64,000 nucleotides of DNA. It comes from Chlorops oryzae. Lineage: Eukaryota > Arthropoda > Insecta > Diptera > Chloropidae. The translations under genes and the position numbers were made by a program. Of this stretch, positions 50,768 through 58,874 are shown piece by piece. The notes under the pieces are model-generated. The model saw nothing but the letters and a program-made list of their open reading frames with translations, was not told the DNA's origin and made no database searches. Location: positions 8,379,697 to 8,443,696 of the forward strand of contig CM035807.1 of assembly GCA_020466095.1 (NCBI GenBank), given 5' to 3'. Position 1 is the first letter of the stretch. Each line of letters begins with the position of its first letter.

Positions 50768-50982
50768 ATGTGCGTTTAATCGTCTCAACGAGCAAAGATT
50801 TCCAATTTTATAAAACGGAGACACATCGAAACGATATCTACGTCCTTTTTTCCTCAATTTAATTTTTTTCTTCTTTTTTTTCATCTTTATTGCGTCTCGA
50901 AAGGTGAATGCCATTTACCTGAACAAGTTAGCTCGTGCACAGAAGAGGAAGAGCGTGCGTGGGAGTCTGTGTGCCGCGTCAT
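20143..50982 (-). CDS. trv: TIA-1/TIAR-family RNA-binding protein gene, joined model of eight coding exons
   Basis: Model: 50982-50919, 40225-40138, 35984-35909, 35646-35550, 27340-27151, 27022-26645, 26041-25888, 20184-20143. Every intron is GT-AG, all phases match, and the sum is 1089 nt (362 residues plus stop). Residues about 24-104 form an RRM equivalent to TIA-1 RRM2 (RNP2 IFVGDL 26-31, RNP1 KGYGFVSF 65-72). Residues about 128-203 form an RRM3 (RNP2 VYVGGV 130-135, RNP1 KGYAFVRF 166-173, closing with VKCSWGKE). The rest is an Ala/Gln/Tyr-rich low-complexity tail with eight alanines at 230-237. TIA-1 relatives bind U-rich RNA and act in splicing, translational silencing and stress granules; that role is inferred from the family. 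The wording ([19 protein letters not shown]) differs from Rox8 as I recall it and fits the trivet-type paralogue. TIA-1 has an RRM1 before these domains; none was found in the window. The internal exons are firm, the first and last are predictions. Confidence 0.8.
21041..21161 (+). repeat. 22-bp degenerate minisatellite, 5.5 units
   Basis: Units start at 21041, 21063, 21085, 21107, 21129 and 21151. The first two read ATAGAGTGTCACAATGCCCT-like and differ at one base; later units drift (GCCGTA, ACCATC, GCCCTC endings). Exact 22-base spacing with graded divergence marks it as a real tandem. Confidence 0.88.
24311..24390 (+). repeat. dispersed repeat with short inverted arms, copy shared with 6612-6650
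   Basis: The same CAATAGGTCT...TTCCCGTACTG core as at 6.6 kb, followed by arms AAACTGCCCAATTTT (24343-24357) and AAAATTGGGCAGTTT (24372-24386) that can fold on themselves. Confidence 0.65.
24431..24485 (-). repeat. tRNA-like sequence, first of a tandem pair
   Basis: Minus strand GTGGCGTAGTGGTTAGCGTG is a near-perfect A box. About 20 bases on, GCCTGCGTTCGCACAGGC resembles a B-box hairpin. The acceptor stem is not paired, so a tRNA-derived repeat. Confidence 0.5.
24541..24600 (-). repeat. tRNA-like sequence, second of a tandem pair
   Basis: Minus strand TAGCGTAGTGGTTCGCG (A box), then GCTTAGCAATCTATAG, then GCTCGTTCCAATCCCCAC (B box). The middle motif TAGCAATCT recurs in the repeats at 29.9 and 30.1 kb, so these form one family. 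Confidence 0.5.
24999..25228 (+). mobile_element. MITE copy A, inverted ends
   Basis: It starts TTAGGCTCATAGTCTTCAAC and ends GAGTTGAAGACTACGACCCC, which are mutual reverse complements with a few changes, then TAA. The arms extend roughly 40 bases. A second copy lies at 37689-37855 in the opposite orientation. Confidence 0.72.
25888..26041 (-). CDS. trv: coding exon: Gln/Val-rich tail segment
   Basis: Acceptor tttccttgcag, donor GTAAGC, phase 2 in, phase 0 out. The 51 codons read [20 protein letters not shown], then [17 protein letters not shown] and [14 protein letters not shown]. The segment has no stop in the frame set by the upstream exon and looks like the low-complexity C-terminal tail of an insect TIA relative. 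The next coding piece is a long intron away. Confidence 0.88.
26042..26644 (-). other. intron 6
   Basis: Intron of 603 bases between the Ala-rich tail exon and the Gln/Val-rich tail exon; A/T runs only. Confidence 0.85.
26645..27022 (-). CDS. trv: coding exon: end of RRM3 and Ala-rich tail
   Basis: One base, 125 codons, two bases. It completes RNP1 (F), then [19 protein letters not shown] and [17 protein letters not shown] close RRM3. An eight-Ala run, Tyr/Gln/Gly-rich segments and ...[16 protein letters not shown] follow. The CAG/GCA-type triplet run at 26831-26855 encodes alanine on this strand, not glutamine. The donor is GTAGGT; reading two codons further would meet an in-frame TAG. The intron upstream is only 128 bases (27023-27150). 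Confidence 0.93.
27151..27340 (-). CDS. trv: coding exon: linker and most of RRM3
   Basis: Two bases, 62 codons, two bases; donor GTAAGA. The translation begins [20 protein letters not shown] and holds RNP2 VYVGGV and most of RNP1 (KGYAFVR, with Phe from the next exon). The linker [10 protein letters not shown] is shared with Rox8-type proteins. Between the RRM3 strands, the short insert [10 protein letters not shown] is where paralogues differ most. The acceptor is preceded by a (TC)n run (see the repeat at 27361). Confidence 0.95.
27361..27383 (-). repeat. (TC)n dinucleotide run in the RRM3 acceptor tract
   Basis: (AG)n on the plus strand is (TC)n in transcript sense. It lies about 20 bases upstream of the AG at 27342-27341 and acts as, or extends, the polypyrimidine tract. 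Confidence 0.85.
29931..29990 (+). repeat. tRNA-like sequence
   Basis: CTGGCGTGTGCGCCTAGCAA followed by TCTATCTTGTC and GGCGAGTTCAAATACCCGC, that is an A-box-like and a B-box-like segment. It shares TAGCAATCTAT with the copy at 24.54 kb. Relic or SINE head. Confidence 0.42.
30095..30158 (-). repeat. tRNA-like sequence, opposite strand
   Basis: Minus strand CCATGACGTAATCAATAGCG, then GTGTGTGCTAAGCAATCTGA, then GGGCTCGGTTTAGAATTCCC. The A and B boxes are degenerate. It faces the copy at 29.93 kb about 100 bases away. Confidence 0.4.
30529..30562. repeat. (CA)17 microsatellite
   Basis: Uninterrupted CA dinucleotides. Confidence 0.97.
31918..32350. repeat. partial tandem duplication with repeated ACACTGA-type motif
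   Basis: A block of about 60 bases (GGGAACTGATATTACCAGTA, through ACTACCTAGTTCACAAAATG) at 31921-31979 recurs at 32224-32283 with scattered changes, a 303-base offset. Between and after the blocks the motif ACACTGAGAAAAA or its variants appears four times (about 32011, 32098, 32183, 32311). Confidence 0.75.
34168..34203. repeat. (CAT)n microsatellite
   Basis: CAT triplets with one TAAT interruption near 34190. Confidence 0.95.
34817..35446. repeat. cluster of AACCCT...TGCAT repeats, inverted at the right end
   Basis: AACCCT followed by a T/A-rich gap and TGCAT(G) occurs near 34930, 35042 and 35239. The reverse form (GCAATAATGGGTTAA, GAATGGGTTAAC) occurs near 35331 and 35433. The block starts with TTAACCCTTT and ends with GGGTTAAC. 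It is probably a nest of related MITEs; a single similar motif lies at 3830. Confidence 0.5.
35550..35646 (-). CDS. trv: coding exon: end of RRM2
   Basis: Acceptor catttgcag, donor GTGAGT. It encodes [20 protein letters not shown] followed by [12 protein letters not shown] and one base of the next codon. [19 protein letters not shown] is the hallmark end of RRM2 in TIA-1, TIAR and yeast Pub1 relatives. The phase-1 G pairs with AG at 27340 to give Glu. Confidence 0.95.
35647..35908 (-). other. intron 3
   Basis: A 262-base intron splitting RRM2 just after RNP1. It contains GATGGCGGCGGACGG-type GC-rich sequence at 35721-35750, which reads as open frame on the plus strand but has no counterpart in the protein. 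Confidence 0.9.
35909..35984 (-). CDS. trv: coding exon: RRM2 beta3/RNP1
   Basis: Acceptor tgcctacag, donor GTAAGT. One base plus 25 codons: [11 protein letters not shown], then [14 protein letters not shown]. The octamer KGYGFVSF is a perfect RNP1 with both aromatic RNA-stacking residues. The exon ends in phase 0 on a proline codon, where TIA relatives usually have a small or acidic residue. The intron to the next exon is short (35647-35908). Confidence 0.94.
35985..40137 (-). other. intron 2
   Basis: About 4.15 kb. It contains the MITE copy B at 37.7 kb, GC-richer leader-like DNA at 38.4-39.0 kb (possibly an alternative first exon, not resolvable) and a (CTG)n-type run at 39.60-39.63 kb. 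No coding region was recognised. Confidence 0.6.
37689..37855 (-). mobile_element. MITE copy B, opposite orientation to 24999-25228
   Basis: It begins AAGGGTCGTGGTCTTCAACT and ends GGTTGAAGACTATGAGCCTT. The outer parts match the ends of copy A in reverse order. It is shorter in the middle. Confidence 0.72.
40138..40225 (-). CDS. trv: coding exon: first half of RRM2
   Basis: Bounded by a pyrimidine-rich acceptor (ctcttctctttttag) and a GTAAGT donor. It starts in phase 1 and ends after two bases of the next codon (TC, completed by T to Ser). The translation [20 protein letters not shown] continues to ...FAPFGEI. This is the beta1/RNP2, helix1 and beta2 part of a TIA-type RRM2. In TIA-1/TIAR the same place reads [11 protein letters not shown], so the family is clear. 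Confidence 0.93.
40845..40885. repeat. short inverted repeat
   Basis: CGCATTTTCTTCGCATCTTT followed at once by TAAAGATGCGCAGAAATGCG. The arms pair with small bulges; a possible MITE core. Confidence 0.65.
41170..41796 (-). mobile_element. DINE-1/INE-1-like (Helentron-type) element in intron 1
   Basis: Reverse-oriented counterpart of the 14.56-kb copy. It carries the CCACGCCCAC block, GACAGACCCTAGTACTGGAG, a (GACA/GACG)n tract at about 41633-41660 and a terminal hairpin at 41764-41793 (ATACCCTCGACACAGAGTGTGTCGGGTAT in two arms). The other end has a perfect hairpin, GTCAGGC-GA-GCCTGAC, at 41182-41197. It is the best-preserved copy in the window. Confidence 0.8.
42312..42349. repeat. short GC hairpin
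   Basis: GCGCCATCATCCGCACAGA and TCTGTGATGACGGCGTC pair across a two-base loop with a small bulge. No function assigned. Confidence 0.6.
48938..49590 (+). repeat. GTTGCGTTAT decamer satellite-like array
   Basis: 29 head-to-tail 10-bp units from 49097 to about 49387 with only a few changes. On both sides are progressively decayed GTTA-rich relatives (GTTAAGTTATGTTAAG at the left; GTTACGTTGCG, GTTATATTACG at the right). Because 10 is not a multiple of 3 and the unit has no stop, all three plus frames stay open; these are not genes. Confidence 0.96.
50725..50763. repeat. (TG)n microsatellite
   Basis: About 19 uninterrupted dinucleotides, 155 bases downstream (in transcript sense) of the candidate first exon's donor. 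Confidence 0.97.
50919..50982 (-). CDS. trv: candidate first coding exon, ATG to phase-1 donor
   Basis: On the minus strand an ATG opens 21 codons ([20 protein letters not shown] then S) and a single G before a GTAAAT donor. That G joins the AA at the start of the 40225 exon to give Glu, so the protein reads ...[12 protein letters not shown]. An in-frame TAA stands ten codons upstream of the ATG, which makes it the first possible start. The patch is GC-richer than its surroundings. Against it: the donor is not strong, the peptide is short, and it supplies no RRM1. Another first exon could lie further upstream or outside the window. The 5' UTR and promoter could not be placed. Confidence 0.42.
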
Positions 50983-53386
50983 GGCGCGTCGTGTGGGCGT
51001 TGGGCGTTAAATTTTCAACCCAATTGCATTTTCAAATGCATTTGCAATTTTAATTTAACTATTGTACGCGGAATAACGATGTCGTTTTATGTAGGTTGGA
51101 AGCAGCGCATTGCTTTGGTGCCCCGGTGAATGGCGCATTTTATCTTCATTGGATTGCATGTGCTGCAATTCAGGTGCCATGTGCTTTCCTAGCGAACGAA
51201 CGAACGAATGAATGAATGAAGGAACGAACGAACGATCGAACGAACGAAGTCTATGGCTGCCATTAATGTGCAGAGCAGAAGGTAAAAAAAAAAATAAAAA
51301 AGAGAAAAAAATGAGAAGAAAAAAGGAATCCATTCACTAATGACGCAAATATCATTTCAAGCAGATTTGATTCCACCCATCGTCCCCCTCTTCGGTTTTC
51401 AGTAGCTAATCGATTAGTAATTTATTGCGCTTGGCATTGAATATAGGTGAGGCTTACTAATGAAACAGATGAACGAGCAAAAAAAAAAAAAAAACCGATT
51501 TGAAGTAATTTAGGAAAAATATCGTTTAAGGCTAGAGAGAACATAAGTTGGTGAACATTTTTTCTCAATGTCGGCTTGCGATCTCAAATTGAGGTGAGCT
51601 AACGACACAGGACATCGAGAGTATGATGATCCATGGGTTTTTTCCGTCAGTTAAAGCTGTTTTTGGCTTGTCTTAGCTACTCTCCGTTTAATGTCCTTTT
51701 GAATTATGCTATGAGTATTCTTGCAGAAGCTGGATTGGCTATTTTGACGGCCCGGTCCTAAAAGTTTATTAAATATTCAAATTTTTGGTATTACCGGAAA
51801 TTAGGCCTTAAACCTTTAAACTGGGGAAGAGGGATACCAGATTATACAATTTTCCGCTTTTCAATAGCTCTTTATCCTTTTTGGTCATCAATTTCATACA
51901 TCAATGCAAGCCTTTGTAGGTATTAATGAATCTTAATCCTTTTTAAAGTTGCCTCCATATTCAAACCATCCATTTCTCTGGATCAGCCTCAACAAAATTT
52001 TTTTTTCCTAGGAAAATGCTTCTCAAAAAACTAGTCACTCGAATAGATAGATAAAGATCTCTAGCACATCGCAGGACTTTTTTCATTCCAAATAAAGATA
52101 GAGAGAGCAATCAAGACCAAATGAATGCCAAAACTGTCGCAAGGGAGCACTTGGTTCGTTATTTTGCTTCGTATCTTCTCTCTCAGTGCCACAAAATTAA
52201 GGTCAAATTATTAAAGAATCCCGGGGGAATATGCAATTCAAAAGTTTTAAATTTCTTTAATAAGATCCCCGAAATTTTCTATTTTCTTTTAAGGATATAT
52301 GAAATTACTGCTCAAAATTTTATCTAAACCAACAAAATTGTTCCTTTTTCGCATGAAGCCAAACGGGATGGAAGAATTCCTGTGAAACTAAAAACGCTTG
52401 CCAAAAAGTTTCGAATTGATTGAATGACAGCAGGGCAAGAGAAGGATAGAATAAATAACGTCAAAAAAAGGACATTCTTCAATGACGCGTTGAGTTGAGA
52501 GTGTACTCAAGCAAACTTGCCTATACACATAACTTTGTTATGCTCCATTTTGGCTTGTATACATATATATATTATATATATATACTTTTTTTTTTTGGTT
52601 GGCAAGAGATTTAGATTGGAAAATGAAAATTGAGTAGTCGAAAAAATTGAATTAAGTAAAATGTTACCAGATTGAGGAAAATGAATGTCCTTTGAGACAT
52701 GCAATTGGAATTGCTCAAAGGGACTAAATTCAGATTGTCAACATTTGACGAGAGGTGGTGTTAAATCTGAGGGAAAATAAAACTCCAAAAAAAAAATGTG
52801 GAGAAAAAAGAACCTCCGTCATCAACCCGACAAGAGGCTTTAAACTCACTCGTTAAAGCTGCCGGAACCGTATGAAGCTCTTGTCAAATCAGCCAGCTGC
52901 TTCTGCCACTGACGGTTGCTGCTGCTGTTGCTGGTTCCTGCATTGACAGGATATCAATGTTCTTAGCAGTATTACAAGTTGATGCTGACTTATGGGTGCA
53001 CAGCTAAAGCTTACACTCAACGTGAACTTAAGTGAGCGCGCCAGAAGAGCGAAGCTCGTTTTCGTAACTCAGACACATTTATCGTAAGTCATTCGCTTTT
53101 ATCTCAAATAGTATTTCGGAGTCTTTCGGGTACTTTTCTGCTTTTCACATAATTTTTTTCTATTCTTTTTTCTTTTTTTTGTTCGTCTTTTTTGTCGTTC
53201 TTCTTATAACCTCTCGGGGGACATTTGTCAGTCAAGAAAAGACAAATTTAATTTTTCTTTCAAACATAGAGCCACAACACACAAGGATAAAGAGGAAAAT
53301 TGCACAGACACAACAGCAGATGTTGCTTTTTATATCTTTAAGACCATAACAGACAATGTCATACATACATATATATTTGGCAACTT

Positions 53387-53417
<31 letters not shown>

Positions 53418-55630
53418 GTCAAATTGACTACTTTTTATGCAGAGGATATATCTCGTGTTTCTATGAGTCTCAGCGGTTATAACTCTTAATTTTTTTTAAT
53501 GGGACCCTTGAATGGTTCTTCTTTTGATTTGATTTTTTAAGGCACATTTATACAGTCATTGTTGATGACTTCATTTGACTTGAGTTGGTGAATTTGTGGA
53601 CCGCCTAAGCAAAAGCTTAAATAAAAATTTGATGAAGGTTAACCGTGGTTTATACACCATTCGTTCGTCGATATTACTAGGAAACTTTTTATCGTAGTAT
53701 ATCTTCAAAATGTTGTTTTTAAAAAAAAATTTGATCTTGAAAAAAATGTAGAATTTTTGGAATAAAGAAAATGCAACCGTTCTGAGCTGGAAGCTTTATA
53801 ACTAAGTGTTGACGTTTGCAGTGAAGTTGTCTGTAATATTATTAGTTTCACATTTCAACTGTCACAACATGGTAAACATTCAAGTGGTCCACTCTAAGTG
53901 ACAGTCGATTTAAGGTGACCTTAAACTATAAAATTCTCTGGATATAAGCAGCATATCTAAATATTCAGTGCATTGAGAAATGGCCATAGCCCCATTTTCG
54001 CTGCTTCCAAGTGGTAAATGGATGTATTCAAAGAGCACATTCTTTAAAAGATTGTTCGAGGTTCTGAGTAAAGTTACAATTTAATACAAATATTCAGGTT
54101 TTTCAATGAAGTGCGGTTAGGCTAGGATGGTATTTTGGTGATACCAAGATGGAATCTTTTGTAATGCCCTCCTTCATACAATTTGATATTATAAATCGCC
54201 CATGTCTCTGATAAAAAGTCTAAGAAATGAGCACAATTTTCTTTGTAGAATACCCATTTCATTAAATACAGTCCTTCAACTGTTCTCTTGAAAAAAAAAA
54301 AAATCTCTTCCAAGAGGAATGTTGCACTTCACAAACGACCTCCAATCGGATTCAATCATAACCAACAGGAAATTTAAGGTCAAAGAAAGCGTAAGAAAAT
54401 ATTTTATAAAAATTTTCTTTGAAAGGATTCTCGCAACGCTTCGATGGAACATGTGAAGTCTTTCCGCCCACCAAAGCCTTCGATTTTTCCAAGAAATTCC
54501 CCCTTTTATGCGTTGTTTTAATATACAACAAAACAAAAAACAAAAAAAACACGCTAAAATAGACTTAAGCGAGAGTACATAAAGATACCGATTTCATGGC
54601 ATTAAAGGAGAAGAAAAAGAAAAAATAAATCAATTCAGAAAAATAAAAGCGTTCAAGCAGGCTGTCGAGCTTAGAGCTGGGGGTAACACAGCATCCTTTA
54701 TTCTTTCTCTCTGAAGCGTTTTTTTTTTCCCCAATAACAACGCCAATTTCGCTGTTATGTCCGTCTGCATTGACACTGGCATTTGCCCCAATGCTATCTA
54801 AATGTCATTCAAGCATTTCTTAAGCTGATTTTCTGCACTCCTTTTTTTTATGTGCTTCCCCCTCCCCACTTTGCTTGCTTTCTTTGCTCTTATTGTCTTT
54901 CAATCGAGATGCTTTAGCGCCAATGTTGTTGTGTGTTGCATTGCATTGTGTTGTGCCATTTTTTGTGATGTTTTGTTTTGCTTCGGTTTGCTTTCGGTTT
55001 TCGTTTTTGTTCGTTACACACAGCATCGACTTTTTCAGCAACGAAATAATTTACTTGCCTTTGTTGTGGTGGCGTCTCTGATACAAGCAAGGCTTACGAA
55101 TTCGATGTGATTGAATTTCATTTCATTTCATTTCGTTTCGTCTCATTTCGCTTCGTGTCCTTTTAACGTATTCGTCTTCTTCTTTTTTCATGCCTTTTCA
55201 GCATGAAACGATATACCGATTCAATCGACTCTTTTGTATTTGCCGACACACGCTTCATCTTATTTATTTTTTTTTTTTTCACTCAGCAGCTCAATGGGGA
55301 TATATTTTTTCTTGGAATGTACTCGTATTAGTGGATTTAATACAAAAAGCAAGAAAAAAATTAACTTTCAGCAGATAATATTATTACTAGCGACACTTTA
55401 ATGACAATCGGAAGGATCCGAAAAAGGAAATGAGAACAAAATGTCAAGGCGGTAAGAAAAATATTTGTTTCTTTTATTCAGTAATTTATCAGAGGGGGTA
55501 ATTATTAGATTCACGGAAGAGTCCGGTATATTGCGTTCTTTAACTCACTGAAAGCAATAAAATACAGTGAAGCCTTGTCCGTTGAATAATTTGTGGAACG
55601 AATCACTAACAAGATGGACAAATGTTTTGG
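50983..55630. other. upstream flank without recognisable genes
   Basis: It contains the CGAA/TGAA tetramer run at 51193-51248, poly(A) near 51480, poly(T) at 53394-53417 and a TTTCA/TTTCG pentamer run near 55107-55150. The 5' UTR of the RNA-binding gene should begin here, but no core promoter could be chosen. Confidence 0.5.
51193..51248. repeat. (CGAA)n / (TGAA)n tetranucleotide run
   Basis: GCGAACGAACGAACGAATGA followed by further CGAA and TGAA units. Confidence 0.95.
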
Positions 55631-56490
55631 TGGAGGTTGGGGTGCAGGTAGGGGTGGAGGTTATTATGGGTGGGTGGGTGGTGGAGGTATTGGGGTGGTG
55701 GTGAGGTTATTAGGTGGTTGGGGTGGGTTGGGGTGGAGGTTGGGTTTGAGGTGTTGGGTGGAGGTGGGTGGAGTTGGGGTGGAGGTTGGGGTGGAGGTTG
55801 GGGTGGAGGTTGGGGTGGAGGTTGGGGTGGAGGTTGGGGTGGAGGTTGGGGTGGAGGTTGGGTGAGTTGGGAGGTTGGGTGTGGTAGGTTGGGTGGAGGT
55901 TGGGTGGAGGTTGGGTTGGAGGTTGGGTTGGAGGTTGGGTTGGAGGTTGGTTGGGTGAGGTTGGGTTGGAGGTTGGGTTGGAGGTTGGGTTGGAGGTTGG
56001 GTTGGAGGTTGGGGTGTAGGTTGGGGTGAGGTTGGATGGTAGGTTGGTAGGTAGGTTGGAGGTTGGTGGAGGTTGGGTGGAGGTTGGGTTGGAGGTTGGG
56101 TTGGAGGTGTGGTGGAGGTTGGTGGAGGTTGGGGTGGAGGTTGGGGTGGAGGTTGGGGTTGGGATGGGTTGGGTGGACGTTGGGGTGGAGGTTGGGTGGT
56201 GGGGGTTGGTGTGGAGGTTGGGGTGGAGTTGAGGTTTGGGGGAGGTTGGTGGAGGTTTGGTGGAGGTTGCGGTGGAGGTCGGGGTGGTGGCTGTTGTGGA
56301 GGTTTCTGCGGAGGTTGTTGGAGGTTGGGTTGGAGGTTGCGGTTGGAGGTTGGAGTTGGAGGTTGAGGTGGAGGTTGCGGTGGAGGTTGCGGTGTAGGTT
56401 GCGGTGGAGGTTGCGGTGGAGGTTGCGGTGGAGGTTGTTGTGTAAGTTGTTGTGGGGGTTGTTGTGGAGGTTCGGGTTGGAGGTCCCAGT
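55631..56490. repeat. 12-bp minisatellite GGAGGTTGGGGT / GGAGGTTGGGTT
   Basis: About 860 bases. A homogeneous GGAGGTTGGGGT block lies at about 55780-55860, a GGAGGTTGGGTT block at about 55890-56015, and GGAGGTTGCGGT units towards 56370-56430. It is strongly purine/G-biased on the plus strand and free of stops in most frames: Gly/Trp/Val-rich on plus, Pro/Gln or Thr/Pro/Ser-rich on minus. Confidence 0.95.
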
Positions 56491-56735
56491 TGGTGGTCCG
56501 GAGTGGAGTTGGGAGAACGTGATCGAGTGTAGGCATATGGCGGAAATCGGTGAACGAAATATGTAACGTCAGGAGTTTCAACAGGTCCTGACTGATTTTC
56601 GACAAAACCACCATTGGCTTCAAAACTACGGGAACCAGGAGCACAAACCTGCTTAAAGAAAGCAAAGAATTTGACATTAAATTTTTCTATGAACTTACTC
56701 GGAATTTTCTTGGAGCAAAAATCAAGGTTCCTTTG
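55710..56735 (-). CDS. possible small gene or exon pair reading into the Pro/Thr-rich minisatellite
   Basis: On the minus strand a frame ending GTLIFAPRKFR meets a GTAAGT donor at 56698. A 50-base intron with a pyrimidine-rich acceptor (ctttctttaagcag) follows, and at 56648 the phase-matched frame VCAPGSRSFEANGGFVENQS continues through PVETPDVTYFVHRFPPYAY into a Thr/Pro/Ser-rich repeat. The unique part has coding-like composition and a clean mini-intron. No start codon or end could be fixed, the repeat would be open in other frames too, and the family is not recognised. It may be a secreted mucin-like or proline-rich protein, an exon of a longer gene, or a pseudogene. Confidence 0.33.
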   Translation of the reverse strand, partial: QRNLDFCSKKIPSKFIEKFNVKFFAFFKQVCAPGSRSFEANGGFVENQSGPVETPDVTYFVHRFPPYAYTRSRSPNSTPDHQLGPPTRTSTTTPTTTYTTTSTATSTATSTATYTATSTATSTSTSNSNLQPQPPTQPPTTSAETSTTATTPTSTATSTKPPPTSPKPQLHPNLHTNPHHPTSTPTSTQPIPTPTSTPTSTPTSTNLHHTSNPTSNPTSTQPPPTSNLPTNLPSNLTPTYTPTSNPTSNPTSNPTSNPTSPNQPPTQPPTQPPTQPPPNLHPTYHTQPPNSPNLHPNLHPNLHPNLHPNLHPNLHPNLHPNSTHLHPTPQTQPPPQPTPTT

Positions 56736-56760
56736 TATTAGCAAGTAGAATTTAAAAATA

Positions 56761-58874
56761 ATATTGATTTATGTTATTGAAAAGAATGCTTTTATAGCTG
56801 AATTACAAAGACGGAAAATCTTCTTGTGCGACATTTACAGTAAACTAATTGAGCAAATAACGCAAGCCGCTACTGTAATAATTCAAATATTCATTTCAAG
56901 TATTTACAGGATCCCTTTAGCCTTAGAACTCAAGCCTCAGACAAGCAGAAGAAACTCATTAATTTTTATGTGTTACATTGAAAAATATTCCTTTCGATTT
57001 CAACACCTTTTTGACCCAAAAAAGAACCATGAAAGAAAACAGCAATGACAATGAAAGTCATCTCGATAGTGTACACTCACCATAACACCACCCTCTTCTT
57101 TTTTTTTTGTTCTTATCGCTCGAAATAAAAATAATATTTTCATCGCTCAACTATTTAAAGCACTCCTCATCAAGACCACACAATTTTTATTGCGCAGCAC
57201 CAGAATCGTCAGTTTTTTTTTTTTTTTTTTTTGTTATTGCAACCACCGCCACATCGCCACAACCACCTGGAAAAACTTAATCCACACTATCCATTCTATC
57301 ATGCCCACCCCCACAGCAACCAACACTAATGCCGAGAACTATTAGTGCACTGTGTCACTGGTGAATTCATTCATAGCTTTCCCTTCCATTCGCGTTTATT
57401 CGTGACTGAGTGTCGGCGTGCGTGTTTGTGTGAGTGTGTGTGTGTGTGTGATTCTAAGTGGGAGTGCGTGTGAGTGTGTGTTGAATGCATGTGCAACTGT
57501 GATTTGCACTGCCGTTACGACTGCGATTGCTTCGTAATTTTTCGTCGGCGCTCGTCTTCAGCATTCGTGGGAGTCTAAAAATAAGAAGAAGAGGTTGTCG
57601 TTGCAAAAGAGCAGGAAGAATACACAAAATCCGGAAGCTGACGAAATGTTGCCGCTGCGCTCTAGTACGAATATTACTTAAGGTCCTTGTAGGCGTCGTT
57701 GTTATTATTGTACTTACTGATATTGTTGTTGTGTTGGTTGTTGTTGTTGCTGTCAAAGTTACGGTGGTGGTAGCAGTGATGGTAGTGGTTAGAGCGACTG
57801 TAGCTGTAGAAGCTATAGAATATAAAAATATATTTCCCAGCTGTGTCAAAACTATAAACGGTATGTAATATCACAGTACAGCCCGAGCAACATATATGTG
57901 TAGATGGGACTTCTGTATGGGTGGGTGGGTTTGTGTGTTTCTCGATGGATATGTGTGCACATTGAGTTGTTGCAACAAGACAGCTTGTTGTTCCTATAAT
58001 GCACGATTTTAGTTGGCTGTTGGTTGCCGATCCTTGAAATGCATTATGTGATAATACATTGGTGGTGGCTTATTTTTCTTCATACCTGAAGGGCTTTATT
58101 TTTTGTTACGGAGATTTAAAATGTTTTTGAAGCGCTCAAATTTGTTTTCGACGACCTTCTAGAAATCAATAAGTAAGACCATTTAATTGACCATTTCTGA
58201 GCCGTTTTTCTAGACTTTGACTATGAGAATGTGGGCTTTAATTTTCATTAATTTTTTTGTGTGGAATATTTTTTTTTTAATTTAACTTAATTTTTCATTT
58301 GATTGTTCCTACTCTTAAGACCATTAAATGAAGTCAGACGTACTTTTCGTATGTCTTTTTTTCTCTGCTTAAACTCCCATTTTCCGTAGCTTTACATATT
58401 GCACCCTTTTTGTTTTGTTACTTATTTCTTTTCCGACACATGACATTAATCGCTTGCTGTGCTGGTTTCGCTCTTCCTTTTGTATTGTGTGTTCCCTATT
58501 GTTATAATTTGAATATTTACGTGCCGAGACGACAGAAAAGACGCACTGCTTCTTGCGCTTTGTTGGAAGTCTCAAAGTTAAAAAAAAAATAAAATTTTAA
58601 GCGACGATGCGAGGACTTCTCACGTGTTGCTTCAATTTACCCCATACATATGCGCTCTGGTGTCATATTCAATGATTCCAATAAAACAAAACGTTAAAAT
58701 CTCAATATGGTGCGATTGTTTTGTTCTTATTGTGTGTGTACTGATGGGATCTAATAGGTAAGCCCTGGGTGGGTGACGTAGAAGATAAATTCTATATATG
58801 TGCTATATCGAGGTTTTACTGAATTCCATCTCCAATTAAATTGTTCTCAACATAGTATTATATCATGTAATGAT
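56761..58874. other. stretch without recognisable genes
   Basis: It has poly(T) at 57213-57232, interrupted GT runs near 57430-57450, and a TTG/GTTGTTG-rich region at 57690-57760 that gives Thr/Asn- or Val-rich open frames with no domain. A GTGAGT donor-like site on the minus strand near 57080 follows an ATG but has no matching phase. Confidence 0.5.

Larger units (their letters stand above)
40226..50918 (-). other. intron 1 (if the 50982 exon is correct)
   Basis: About 10.7 kb. It holds an inverted repeat at 40.85 kb, a DINE-1-like element at 41.2-41.8 kb, a short GC hairpin at 42.3 kb, CG-rich leader-like DNA at 42.95-43.2 kb, (CA)n near 45577-45595, (CGT)n near 47997-48020 and the decamer array at 48.9-49.6 kb. 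No coding exon could be supported. Confidence 0.45.

Noticed and set aside
52860..52960. GC-richer minus-strand segment with a GTGAGT donor, tried as an upstream exon of the RNA-binding gene
   Set aside because: The phase needed to join the 40225 exon puts a TGA in frame shortly upstream.
55593..56566. Gly/Trp-rich open frames on the plus strand
   Set aside because: They lie almost wholly in the 12-bp minisatellite and have no unique coding part; the minus strand has the better unique exon.
57060..57120. ATG followed at once by GTGAGT on the minus strand
   Set aside because: It would leave phase 0, which does not fit the 40225 exon, and has no other partner.
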